From positions 15,075,584 through 15,139,583 of the forward strand of contig OY759271.1 of NCBI GenBank assembly GCA_963662155.1: 64,000 nucleotides of DNA, given 5' to 3'. The notes below the pieces were generated by a model. That model saw only the letters and a list, made by a program, of their open reading frames with translations. It made no database searches and was not told the DNA's origin. Below, in pieces: positions 34,890 through 46,700 of this stretch (position 1 is its first letter; each line of letters begins with the position of its first letter). The position numbers and the translations under genes were made by a program. The DNA comes from Lamellibrachia columna. Taxonomy: Eukaryota > Annelida > Polychaeta > Sabellida > Siboglinidae.

Positions 34890-37110
34890 ACATCTCTGGA
34901 AAAGGTTATAGATGCGTATGTTTAAATGCAAGGAGCATAGTAAATAAGAAAAACGAATTAAACATTATGGTAGAAGATATTGACCCTCACATAATTGGTA
35001 TAACTGAATCATGGGCCAACATAGATATAACAGATGCTGAATTAGGACTGACAGGATACGTAATGTTTAGGAAAGATCGAATAGGAAGAAGGGGCGGGGG
35101 AGTTATTTTATATGTTAATCTATTCAGGCTTATGAAATAAAACTAGAAAGGGAAGCAGATTGCGATGAAGCTGTTTGGTGCAAAATTGTTTCAGGAAATA
35201 AAAAATTAACTATTGGATTAGTTTACCGAAGTCCAAACATAAACGAAGAGGATAACACAAAAATAAAAAAACGCTATAAAGGAAGTTAGTAAAGGGGAAT
35301 GTATCATAATGGGAGATTTTAACCATGGACACATACAATGGAATTCTCTAGAGAGCACAGGGATTGAGGACCAACAATTTCTATTTTTAATCCAGGATAG
35401 CTTTCTTACTCAGCACGTGCTAGAACCAACCAGGGGAGAAAATGTATTAGATATAGTTTTGTCATCATAAAAAGAATTAGTGGACAATGTAAAAATATTT
35501 GAACCATTGGGTAAGAGTGACCATAATCAAATACATTTTGACATCAATGTAAAATCAGAAAGTAAAAATAAGAAAACGTACAAGAGAAACTTCCACAAAG
35601 GTAACTACAAAGATATGAGAAAATACTTAGCAAAGCTAGATTGGAATAACATGCTGATGAATAAGACCGCAATTGAATGTTGGAATATTCTAAAATATGA
35701 AAGTGAGAGTATCATCGATAAATTTGTTCCCTTCCAAAAACAAGTAAAACGGTGTAGAAAGAAACACTTGTCAAAAGAGGCTATTAGAAAAATGGTGTTA
35801 AAACAAACTATGTGGAGGGTTTATAGGCGTACCAGAAAGGAAGAAGACTGCAAATTACAAAGAGGCACTTAATGCAGCTACAACTGAAATCAGACAATCT
35901 AAAAGAAGCTATGAGCAAAAACTAGCATGTAACATAAAAAATGACGGCGAGAGTTTTTATGCATATGTCAGGAGTAAACAAAACGTACAAGACAAGGTTG
36001 GACCTCTAGAAGACAGTGCTGGAAATATAATATCACGGGTTTTTAATGGCGGAAGACCTAAATGGTTACTTCAGTTCAGTGTTTACCAAAGAAGATATTA
36101 GTTCATTACCAGTTGCTGATGCTAAATTTCAGGAGGCTAAATCTGACTATTTAGGTCCGTTAGTTGTAACTCCAGAATTGGTAGCTAAGAAAATAAAAGC
36201 AATGAAGGATAACAAATCACCGGGAGTGGATAGGATTCCTCCAAAATTACTAATGGAAACAGTAGAACAAATCAATATACCACTTGCAAGAGTATTCAAC
36301 TTGTCATTAAAAGAGGGAGTTGTTCCGTTTGAATGGAAAGAAGCAAACATCATACCATTATTTAAAAAGGGTTGGAGAAATAAGTTAGAGAATTACAGAC
36401 CAGTGAGTTTAACGTCAGTGATTTGTAAATTATTAGAAAGGTTAATTAAAGACCATATGGTGGACTTCCTCGTTAAGCATACATTATTAAATTCATCTCA
36501 ACATGGATTCCTTAAAGCGAGGTCATGCTTAACAAATATGTTACGTTTTTGGGAAGAAATCACTAAGTGGATAGACGTGGGATCGCCAGTAGATATTATC
36601 TACTTAGATTTTCAGAAAGCGTTTGACAAAGTGCCACATCAAAGATTACTATGGGGAGCGGTGGTCTAATGGTTAGAGCACCCGCCTGTCGATCGAGAGG
36701 ACGGTGGTTCGATCCCACCTCCGCCGTTTCGAAGCTTGGGCAATTTCGTTCACCCCACTTTGCCCGTGTCTTTCGGAAGCGACATTAAAAGCCGTTGGTC
36801 CAAACTCCTGCGTTAGCTCAAGATTGGGCTGTTTGGAGTATAACTACTTGAGACTACTTAAATTAAAAGCCCATGGTATCGGGGATAGCATAACTGACTG
36901 GATAGAACAATGGCTGACTGACAGAAGACAACGAGTTGTAGTAGATGGAGAAGTTTCAAATTGGAAATCGGTTTTGAGTGGAGTACCTCAAGGATCAGTA
37001 TTAGGACCTATATTATTCTTAATATATATCAATGACTTAGACGACAGTATAACAAGTAACGTACTGAAATTTGCGGATGACACAAAACTGTTTAAAAGAC
37101 AGGGAAAGAT
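34890..37110 (+). pseudogene. LINE ORF2: apurinic endonuclease and reverse transcriptase, broken
   Basis: Pieces in order: endonuclease start GYRCVCLNARSIVNKKNEL (34793-35140 ORF), with GITESWA and RRGGGVILYV; a decayed middle with GLVYRSPNINEEDN and MGDFNHGH; GKSDHNQIHFDINVK (35480-35872); then the RT (36046-36669) with NKSPGVDRIPPKLL and YLDFQKAFDKVPHQRLL; and after the SINE, SGVPQGSVLGPILFLIYIND and KFADDTKLF (36855-37120). The frame is lost several times. The C-terminal thumb is missing after 37110. Identity to the - strand copy at 15.9-18.3 kb is high where they overlap. Confidence 0.85.
36653..36845 (+). mobile_element. tRNA-derived SINE inserted in the LINE RT
   Basis: The head has an A box (GGTCTAATGGTTAGAGCAC) and B box (GTGGTTCGATCCCACC) with a perfect T stem. 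The body has CCCACTTTGCCCGTGTCTTT and CGGAAGCGACATTAAAAGCC, a central segment of a type shared by many invertebrate SINEs. The RT sequence stops at AAAGATTACT and resumes after GAGACTACT, giving a probable 8-9 bp duplication (AGATTACT/AGACTACT). Confidence 0.75.
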
Positions 37111-37119
37111 GGCCCAATG

Positions 37120-37440
37120 ATCAATGAAAGGGAAAGGCTGCAACACAGAAAAGGGACGGCAGTGACGTACACTGCCAAGAAGAAGGCAAACACCAGCAAG
37201 GATGAGGCTGCATAGGGAGAGACAGAAGTTAACCAAGCAGACTGCTGCTGAAGACACCCTGGATGTCCAGGCACACACACGCCCTAAACGAGAGTCTAGA
37301 CCGCGCAAGAGGAAAGTGGAAATTCCCACCCTGCCAAGGATCGTACGCCCAACCAAACGACTTTTTCAGTTACTGTTATTCTAAGCTGATTTGATTTTTA
37401 ATAAACTGTTTTGTTTTGTTAACACTTTGCGACAGTCTTT
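37120..37440 (+). other. Unassigned tail segment with a basic ORF
   Basis: A 60-codon ORF (37202-37384) ends in Arg/Lys/Pro-rich sequence (RPKRESRPRKRKVEIP), followed by AATAAA near 37401. It could be the end of another retroelement polyprotein. No family is recognised. Confidence 0.3.
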
Positions 37441-37552
37441 GAATAATAATAATTTAATGTCAACATAACCTCACCCTTCTCTGTTACACTACATCCACTT
37501 GTAGTGCACTACAAGAAGAATGTTCAGGATGAAGATGATGAGGAAGATCTAG

Positions 37553-37735
37553 GATGCAGATCATACAGATCATACAGGTCATACAGATAATACAGATCAT
37601 ACAGGTCATACAGATCATACAGGTCATACAGATCATACAGGTCATACAGATCATACAGATCATACAGGTCATACAGGTCATACAGATCATACAGATCATA
37701 TAGGTCATACAGATCTTACAGATCATACAGGTCAC
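37553..37735 (+). repeat. 9-10 bp minisatellite
   Basis: About 18 copies of CATACAGAT or CATACAGGT. The antisense Cys/Met/Ile-rich ORF is an artefact. Confidence 0.9.
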
Positions 37736-37739
37736 AGTA

Positions 37740-39260
37740 CAAGCACAGTCTGCCATACTGGAACAGCACCGGGTGCCAAACATCATGAATGCGCACAGTG
37801 TCACGGTGAAAGAACCCTCCCTCTATGCATGGGGTAGGTCATGTTATAAGAGCTGTTGCTTTGACGCTACCACCAACACATTTCTAGGGAAGTGTGATCG
37901 ATGGATGAATGACCGCCACACATCAAACACACCGGCATCCGCAAACTCAGACACGCACTTGTGGACGTGGTCGAGGACGCGGACACAGGCATGGGTGCGG
38001 ACAAAACAACTAATCACCTGTCACCAAAACGTACTGTTCTGTCCAGTAGCGAGATATTATTTTGCTGTACTGCATTTAGTAACACGATAAATATCAGTTT
38101 CATATAGCAAAACAAATCTACGCTTTGTTTTAATGTAGTGTCAGATAGATAACTGCAGATAGATTCCTGATATATGTGGCTGCCAATTAGTGAGTTTTCA
38201 GATTTAAACAAAGAAACTTCAGCATTAAAACATATAGAATATGTCTTTTCTGGGAATTGAGATTAACGGGGATTGGTGGAAATGAAAAATGTCTCCGCCA
38301 GGCCAACTGTCAGACAATTTTGGAGAGTGGCCCAGTGGCTCTACTCAGCATATCAACACTGCCAACATTTGATTATAAATTCAAAATAGACAGTTGAGGG
38401 GTGGTATAAGGGATTGGTTGGCTGGGCAACGTCATTGTTATTTACGACTAGTTAGGGAAAGGCAGTGTTAGTTGAGCCATGGGTTAGTTGAGCCACCCAT
38501 GTTTCCCAAGAAAGTGCAGCAGCGACAGTTACGTAGTACAACCCAGTGATTGAACATGTTATTAGAACACGATTGAAGTATAATAAGTGTCATTTGACAC
38601 AACGGTGACAAAAGGTGAGCTAAAAGTATGTTTTTTTACGTTTTGTGATTAATGTCAGCTGGTGTATAAACTATCAATGCATGTGACCAGACTTTATTTT
38701 CTGTGAACTTACAAATGCACAGGGAAGACGATTATTTACATCACTTCGCGCATTAATGAGAAGTTACTTAAACTGTTAAACAAGCTTAATTGTTGAAACA
38801 GGGTAAGTTGAGCCACCCAAAACCAGAGAGAGCGTTAGTTGAGCAGTGGCTAAAGAATGAAGACAAGTGTTCTTTACCCAATAATACATCAAGGAATTAA
38901 TTTTCCAAGCAAATTGGGATATTGGATAGCTACAAGGCAACATATTAGCAGTTAGTTACACTGGTTGCGATTGGCCTGTATTATACTATACTGGGCCAGA
39001 TAATGATTCTGAGCTACTAATAGATGTATGTCCATTTCCTGAAGCAGGATGATCCATGAATGGTAGATACATTGCTCTCATCCAATACTGGCGGGTCGTG
39101 TCAGTTATATCAGCAGGCACATTCTCAGTTTTCTTACAGGTGGTGCCTCTGTCTACCATCATTGCGCACTGTCACAGAATGCATTCCATACTTGTGGGTA
39201 GGACCTCTCCTGCTACAGCTGGGCGATGGTAGTCGCTGCCTCTTTGGCAGAGGTTACACT
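37740..39260. other. Intergenic, no gene recognised
   Basis: Mixed-composition sequence. Three copies of a TAGTTGAGCCACCCA-like phrase are at about 38470-38520 and 38800-38820. No coding or RNA gene supported. Confidence 0.5.
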
Positions 39261-39486
39261 ATTTGGACTGTAGGAATCAAATCAAATCAAATGTATTGTA
39301 ACTCTTTACAATGTACACAAATCAAACCAAGGTAAACCCTGTATGATAACGTAAAGAGAACAATAGGGGAAGAACATTATACAATGTTATACTCCCTAGT
39401 ATATATTTCAATACATATATCATAGTATTAAACACAAAAATAGCGTGCAGGTGTAGAAAACGAACAAATTGTGATTGTGATACATG

Positions 39487-42400
39487 TTATATATTGACAT
39501 CATTGTGTAATATAAATTGCTTAAGTATACATTTGTTGTTTATTATTGAATAAGAAGTAAAGTTGAGTCTTGTGTTAAAATAATTCCAAATTATAGCACC
39601 CTTAATTCTTACAGAACGAAGTCTTATTTCTAAAGTTGCCAAGGATATGTGTATTTGTGTGGATTGTCTTGTATTGTAGCTATGAACATCTTGATTAAGT
39701 TTAAACATATTACCAAAAATTGTTGGTAGAAGACCACTGTTGTATTTATACATAAACATTTGTATTGAGTAGACATATAGTTGTCTAAGCGTTAAGATGT
39801 TTAGTAGTTGAAAGATAGGTTTTGTATGAGTTGATATATTAGCTGATACGAGCATTCTCACCGCTTTCTTTTGAACCTTTATAATACTTGAACAATATGA
39901 GTCAAATGCACCACCCCACACTTCAATACAATATGTCAAATGAGGGAATAAAAACGAGTAATATAAGGTGACCAGGCATGGTCTAATTAAAAATCTTTTG
40001 GCTTTGTTGATAATGCCTACCTCTTTAGAGATTTTACATTTAACTTTGTTAATATGTTCAGCCCAATTAAGTTTGTTATCAATAGTAATGCCAAGAAATG
40101 TTGTAGAGGATACTTGTTTAATAGTATTATCATTAATTTCAAGTTTTGTCGGTTTGATAAGTTTTCTTTTAGAAGTACTAAATATCATGTATTGGGTCTT
40201 ATCAATGTTTAGAGATAATTTGTTAACATTTAACCAAGCTACAAGTTTTTTTAGTTCAATATTCATTTTGTTAGCTATATCATCCAATTGATCACCTTGT
40301 ATGAATACACTAGTGTCATCGGCAAATAATAAGGAGAAAAGAATATCTGAGACATTAGCAATATCATTGATATATAATAGAAACAGCAATGGCCCCAGTA
40401 TGGAACCTTGAGGCACTCCACAAGTAATAGAGAGTTTAGTTGAGCTAGTGTTATTGTAATACACATATTGACTTATATTAGATAAATAACTTTTAATCCA
40501 GTCATTGGCTAAGCCACGTATACCATAATATTGGAGTTTTTGACACAGTATCTCATGGTCAACAGTATCAAATGCTTTAGATAAATCTAAGAACACCCCT
40601 AGCACAAATTGTTTGTTTTGTAGTGCTTCTGATATTTTGTCTACAATGGTCATTAATGCCATGCTAGTGGAGTGATTTTTCGAAAACCAAACTGATATTT
40701 GTACAGAATGTTATACTTATTAATAAAATATATAAAATATATAAAACAGCCTGTTATACATCAGTCTTTCCAATATTTTAGAGAAAGTTGGTAATATTGA
40801 AATTGGTCGGTAGTTAGAAAATATTTTTTTTTCCTTAGATTTGTAGATAGGTATTACCTTAGCTATTTTTAACTCATCTGGGAATATTCCAGTATTTATA
40901 GAGAGATTATATAAATATGTTTAATAAAGCTTTTATATGTTTTTTTAATTACTTTACTGGAAATATCATCCCATCCAGGACTAGATATTTTGAGAGAGTT
41001 TACTATTGCTGATACCTCATTTTCAGTTACCGGTTCACGATATATAGTTTTAGTATTGCTGTTTTTCATGTATGACGTAGGGTCTGTTTGCTTCTGTGGA
41101 ATGTTTTTTGCTAGGTTAGAGCCAACATTTACATAGAACTTATTAAAACATTCGCTTATTTGTTTTTTGTCTGATGTTACTACTTTGTTGACGATGAATT
41201 TTGTTAGCGTTATACGTTCATGTTTCTTGTTTATTATTTCTTTTAAAAGGGACCAAGACTTTTTAAGGTTATGCTTATTTTCTTCAAAGAGAGTTGCATA
41301 ATGTTCACGTTCAGATTTCCTTAGTAAGCCATTCAACTTACTTTTGTGTACTTTATATTTAGTTTCGTTATATCTTGTGTTTTGTCTCATATATTTAACA
41401 TATAGTCTATTCATCTCTTTTATTGAGTTTTTTAACCCATATGTTAGCCATGGTTTCCTATTCTTGTAGTTAAGCTTGATTGTTTTTATGGGAAAGCAAT
41501 CATTGTATTCTCGCAGTAATGACTTATAAAATACTGAGTAGGCTGTTTGACAATTATTTGTGTATGTCATAATATCCCAGCCAAGATTTTGCATGTTATT
41601 ATAAAATGTATCTATGTTTGCCTTGGAAAAGTTTCTGTTTGTTGTGTATTTAAGATTGTTGGTTAATTTGCAATTATTATCAATGAGAAATATTGGGAAG
41701 TGGTCAGATATATCTGTATACATAATGCCCTGGAGCATGTTTTTATGATTATTTGTAAAAATTTTATCAATTAATGTTGCCGATTGATTAGTTACCCTCG
41801 TTGGTTTATTTATTAATGGAATATAAGAGTGTAAAAACATCAAGTTTAAAAAATTACATGTTGGTGCATGTACTTCATGGTTAAACAGATTAATGTTAAA
41901 GTCACCCATAATGTAACATAATTTGTTTTCATTGTTAAGAATATCAAGTATATTAGACATTTCATCAATACATTTGTTTATATCATTGTTTGGCGGTCTG
42001 TATATGACACCAACTATAATATCTTTACCATATGAATTACTATCTTTATGAATCCCTATAAACTGACATTCTATGTAATCATTTAATTTAGTAATGTCTA
42101 ATCTAGTGTGGTATGCAATATTGTCTTTAATGTAGAGGGCAACACCACCACCAACTTTAGTGTGCCTATAAATATGTTCTGCTTTGTATCCTGGTAAATC
42201 ACAACTGTTGACATTGTAGTCTTGACACCATGTTTCGCTTATACCAATAACCGAAAAATTATGATTTAGTACACGGAGATACTGATCTAATTCATGTAGA
42301 TGTTTACTAATACTTCGAATATTAATGTGTAGTAAAGAAAACATTTTGTTCATTGTTGACAGTTGAGAACATTTGTTAATAAAAGTGTCTTCAACAAAGT

Positions 42401-42768
42401 ACGGCTGAGTAAACGTTATTAAAATATTGCAAATCCGGATCATTATTGTACATAGGCAAATTGTGGCTATTATTATTCAAATCAAAAGGATTAAGTAGCT
42501 TATTTTGTAAATCACAAAACGATATATTCGTAACATCAAACCAATCATCAGAGATGGCATTGAGGAAATCATAGTCATTTTTGAAATGATTAAATGGCAG
42601 AATAGACGAAATGCATTTAATGCAGTGCCAGTTGGTAATTAGCTTCACATCATTAATTTGCAAATAAGGTAAACATTTAGTATGATATACACAAGAACAA
42701 ATGATACAGGTTAAGGAAGCATGCTTATTAACATACTTTTTACATATACAACACTGTTTTGGCGTCAT
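39487..42768 (-). pseudogene. LINE ORF2: PHD-like finger, endonuclease, reverse transcriptase; frameshifted
   Basis: The N-terminal ORF (42391-42768) begins MTPKQCCICKKYVNKHASLT, a Cys4-His-Cys3 finger of PHD type. A frameshift at about 42400-42440 leads into the endonuclease ORF (40896-42443): LLHINIRSISKHLHELDQYL, GISETWC, VGVIYRPPNND, MGDFNIN and DISDHFPIF. The RT begins at its end (SSPGWDDIS). A decayed stretch with an AT-rich insertion (40663-40896) contains NYRPISIL and FGFRKNHST in other frames. The last ORF (39487-40662) has FLDLSKAFDTVDHEILC, GVPQGSILGPLLFLLYIND, catalytic FADDTSVF and the thumb. Two or three indels would prevent expression. Confidence 0.85.
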
Positions 42769-42955
42769 TAAAATATGTTTGAATAAACATGTAAATTGAA
42801 TTCATGTAAACACAGTGGAAAGAAAAAGAAAAAACATTTGCAATTACAAGAACATAGCACTATATCATAGCACTTAGCGAATTTGCTGTATACAATCATA
42901 GTTTGGTGTATACAGGTACAGAGCACTGAAACTGGGTATGTAAATCCATGATGCC

Positions 42956-43760
42956 TTATTTGGCATTGTCATTAAATTCTTTAAGAGTCTTGATAACGAT
43001 TACTTTATTCGCAATGTTCTTTATGAGGATGGTCCCATCTGACGACCAACAGTCATTTATCAACTTCTTCCTTTTTGCGACCCGGCAGTTGTAGAGCAGT
43101 CTGGCCCTAGTCTGCGTTAGGTCCTCATTCAGGAATAGGACTTGAGTCCTGGTGCCTTGACTCTGTTCATGTGGCTTACCTGCTGTGCCAGTCAGGTCTG
43201 TGTCGCCGCTGCTTGATGCATCAGCTCTCTCATCCCATCGCGGTCTACGTGGGTTGGGATTTAACCCTACCCTGGGCTTTGTAGATTCGCCTACAGCTCG
43301 CGTATGTTGCAAATTTGACAAGCACTGGTCTTGATGGCTTGTCCCTGGGTCCGACTCGATGAACTCGGTCAATCTCCTCCAATCGGAGGGGCGGACTCAG
43401 TTTTGGATTCTGTGATTCATTTAGTGCATCTGTTGTTCGTTTAGTTATGTCCTCTTTTTCGCTTTCCACAAGACCGAAAAGTCTCAGTGAGTTTCTCCTT
43501 GAGTATTGTTCATGGTCATCAAGTGCGACTTCCAGATCATCGACTCGTTTTGTAAGTGACTCTATTGTTGCATCTTTCTTTTCGATAACACATCTGAGGT
43601 ACGCAACTTCTTTCCGAAGATCATTTACTACAACTGTTTGTAGTTTTTCAATAACATCTTTGTTGCTGAGAGCAGCCAGCATTCCGCTAATAAAGTCTTC
43701 CTTTTCAATGGCTATTGAACCACTAGACGATATACGCCGGCTTCTACGTGTGGTTGTCAT
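42956..43760 (-). pseudogene. LINE ORF1: coiled coil plus RRM-like domain, one frameshift
   Basis: The first ORF (43245-43760, 171 residues) has a coiled coil (about 30-85), then DHEQYSRRNSLRLFGLVESE and EIDRVHRVGPRDKPSRPVLV. The second (42956-43372) ends with DLTQTRARLLYNCRVAKRKK and a KVIVIKTLKEF end. This is the coiled coil, RRM and C-terminal domain order of L1-type ORF1 proteins, here placed before a CR1-like ORF2. The frameshift is at about 43250-43300. ORF1p binds LINE RNA. Confidence 0.75.
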
Positions 43761-46700
43761 GTTGACACCACGTATTGTCTCATGTTTACATCTGATTCGT
43801 TCTGGAGGGCGTTACGCAATTTGGTAGAAGGATAGTCACACCATTCAGCTGCAAATGTTCAGGTTGGCTGCACATAGGTCCAGACTGTAGATGGTCCAAT
43901 GTACAGCTGAATTAAACTATCAATTCAGATAAATTAACACATCTATTTTGCGTGGTTTTCACTTACCTCAGTGCTCTGTACACTTATGGCTCTAGCACAC
44001 TACTTTGTGTGTACAAGCACACGTTACTGGTGCAAAAACGTTAGTTATCTTGCAACCCTTCACCAGAGCCACACCAATGCCCACCATTTTGAATCCTAAA
44101 TGAAGGAATGTGGTCAGAGGAAGCCGACTTTGGAGGACATGCTTAATGGTCATTGGCTTTGCCTCCCCATCTTCTACCAAATATTCTTGAATGTATACAG
44201 AATGTTCGCACAACTGGATCAACTTATTTCACAGAGCGATTGCAGATTAGTTCTGTTGTTCACACAAGCTTGTGCTTCCTTGTTTACCCAAGCTCAGCCT
44301 GAAAGACTCGCAACCCATGGGCTGAGCACTTGAAGGAGAAGGTGATCTGCTCGACTGTGTCCATCATACTTCTAACAAGTGGCTCTTTGCTGGCATGCAC
44401 AATAATCAAGTTAACATGGTGTCCTTTGCAGCAAGTGTCGATGGTACCGGGTAAGCCCTACCAGTTGTATGATGCGTGCCTGCATTCCACGATGGATGCC
44501 AGCCAGATTAGGGTTGGACCATTAAATTTCTGGGGGCGGGTTGGATTTTTTTAATATTTGTTTGCCATATTGATGTGGAAACATGTGCGTACGGCTACCT
44601 AAGGGCCTGGTAACAGCTACGTCACCTGCAAAATTAACAAAATGCTGTACTCTGATCACAATCAGCCATAACACAAGATTTATTTACTATTCAAATATAA
44701 AACATGCAGGAATATTGTAATTTGATACGTTCATATTACATAAAGCAAAGTAGGTTAAACTCGCATAAAAATGGTCAAATTAATTGGTTTATGTATTTTA
44801 TTAAGTCGCGGTAAAAGCTAACTTTTGTCACTATTCAGTATTTTACTCACAAGGAGTAACACCACTTCAATAAAACTTAGCCAAAACTTTGAGTGTGCAA
44901 ATTCACCACTGAAGATTCTATTACTTCGTGGGAATATCGTGGGGGGGGAGAAAAGTGCACTTGGGACTGAAAGGATGCCAGGGTGGGGGCTGTGACGGTC
45001 TCCACGGGCTGTTCCAATTGATAATTGTGCATGGGAAGAAAGGGAATTTAAGTTCTGCATATGTAATTGTGTAGGAGAGATAGTGGCCTCATCATTGAGT
45101 CCATTTGATTCGGTTATCAAGGCTGTATTTGCTGTTGATGCACATAGCATACATTTATGCCATAGCCTATATTGCAGATTATATTATTTCCTTTTGTAGA
45201 AATGAAAAACACTTTGTTCATACGTTTCTTGACATAACAAAGAATAAATCCAGCATTAATCAAATATGCGCAACAAAATGTCTAGTTCTCTGTACATGCT
45301 TTGTTTGTTGAATTGTAAATGGGAAACATTATTTTAATCAAAAGTCTATCAATAAAATGAAAATGCAACAAAGGTTTCCAATACTATTTGAGTTAACTAC
45401 CGGTAAGCATTTCTGATAGCAGCCATTATGGTAGTAGGTCGAAGAAACACACGTAATTGATTCCAAATTCATTGTGAGCAAATATCTTTCAATAGTGTCT
45501 AAAAATTAGTGGGAGGTGGGACACTGACCTAACAAATAGATGGGAATGATGATCCTCGGATACAGTAATGATGATCCTTGGATACAGTAATGATGATTCT
45601 CGGATACAGTAATGGTGATCCTCGGATACAGTAATGGTGATCCTCGGATACAGTAATAATGATCCTCGGATACAGTAATGCCACTAGCTGACAAAATAAA
45701 TCAACGTTGCTTCAATGAAAATACGATATATTTAATTTGATCAAAGTAACTTGGTGGTGACTGTGTATTTAATAAATCAATGAACAATTGAAGCTTCGCA
45801 AATAATTTGCACACCACTCGCTCACACAAAATGACAAGAAATGACAGACATAAATAAATACAACAGTTTGGATTTCTCAACAATTATAGTGCAAGTGACA
45901 CAAAGCACACAACTCAGGACACTAACACAATCGTCACCACCCGTATGAAAATATACCATGGAATTACATGGTATACCATCATATTAAACTGTGACAGACC
46001 ATGCCTTTTATATATTGTGTGTGGTAAATGTATGGTATACCATGGTTTACCTGTTTCAAAACACCATGGTATTTTACCATGGAATATGACGATGTTTTCA
46101 TAAGGGCATCTGGTCCCAAAATGACGTTTACATCACAACACGGATGTTGCTACTGTAACACAACTGCCACTTAAAGTTGCAGTCCGACTTGTTAATTCAT
46201 TAAGAACCCTGTACGACAAGAATGAAATGTAGCTGTTTTATTATCTTGGTAACTTAGAAATTGTTTCAGAACTGCCTGCGCAGAAGTGTATTGATGACAT
46301 CGATTCACACATTTGTACTTCATAAAAATGTACCTAATTAGCTACATTATCACGTGAATCAATGTGAATCAACGTAAGTATTATACACATAATTTTATTC
46401 TAGGTACTGAATATGAAACTTTAATATAAGTTAATTACTAAGAGGCATACTGCCTTACAAACTGACCAGGTCGGTCACATTATATTATTTCAAACATTCT
46501 TGGTGTACACCAAACAAATAGACAGTTAAAACTGAACTAACACGAGAAGCGTTACACTTGCATACAGAGGGAAAGTAATTTCCAATGTGTGAAGTCTTAA
46601 TTCTGTGTAAATACCTGGTATTTTTAGTCTGAGATTAAGTCAGACTGCAACTTTAATACTGAAGTTACCTCAAATTTAATGACAATGTAACCTTGCAGTG

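Larger units (their letters stand above)
32650..37120 (+). mobile_element. CR1-like LINE, + strand copy with internal rearrangement
   Basis: ORF1 begins at 32714. After 33400 the sequence jumps to an endonuclease-RT linker (about 33425-33790) that is repeated further right at 35785-36180. Unrelated sequence with microsatellites fills 33790-34420. The ORF1 end (to 34805), endonuclease (about 34890-35540) and RT (36046-37110) then follow in order. This looks like two overlapping copies of the same family, or a copy broken by a rearrangement. A SINE sits inside the RT at about 36653-36845. The family is that of the - strand copy at 15.9-18.3 kb. Confidence 0.8.
39260..43760 (-). mobile_element. 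CR1/L2-clade LINE with two ORFs, nearly full length
   Basis: Read right to left: ORF1 (43760 to 42956), a spacer, then an ORF2 with a PHD-like finger, endonuclease and RT (42768 to 39487), and a 3' end whose tail is three copies of TTTGA at about 39268-39285. Only about three frameshifts are present. It is the youngest-looking LINE in the window and a different family from the pair at 16 and 33 kb. Confidence 0.8.

Noticed and set aside
37484..37804. Cys/Met/Ile-rich 106-codon ORF
   Set aside because: It is the antisense of the CATACAG minisatellite.
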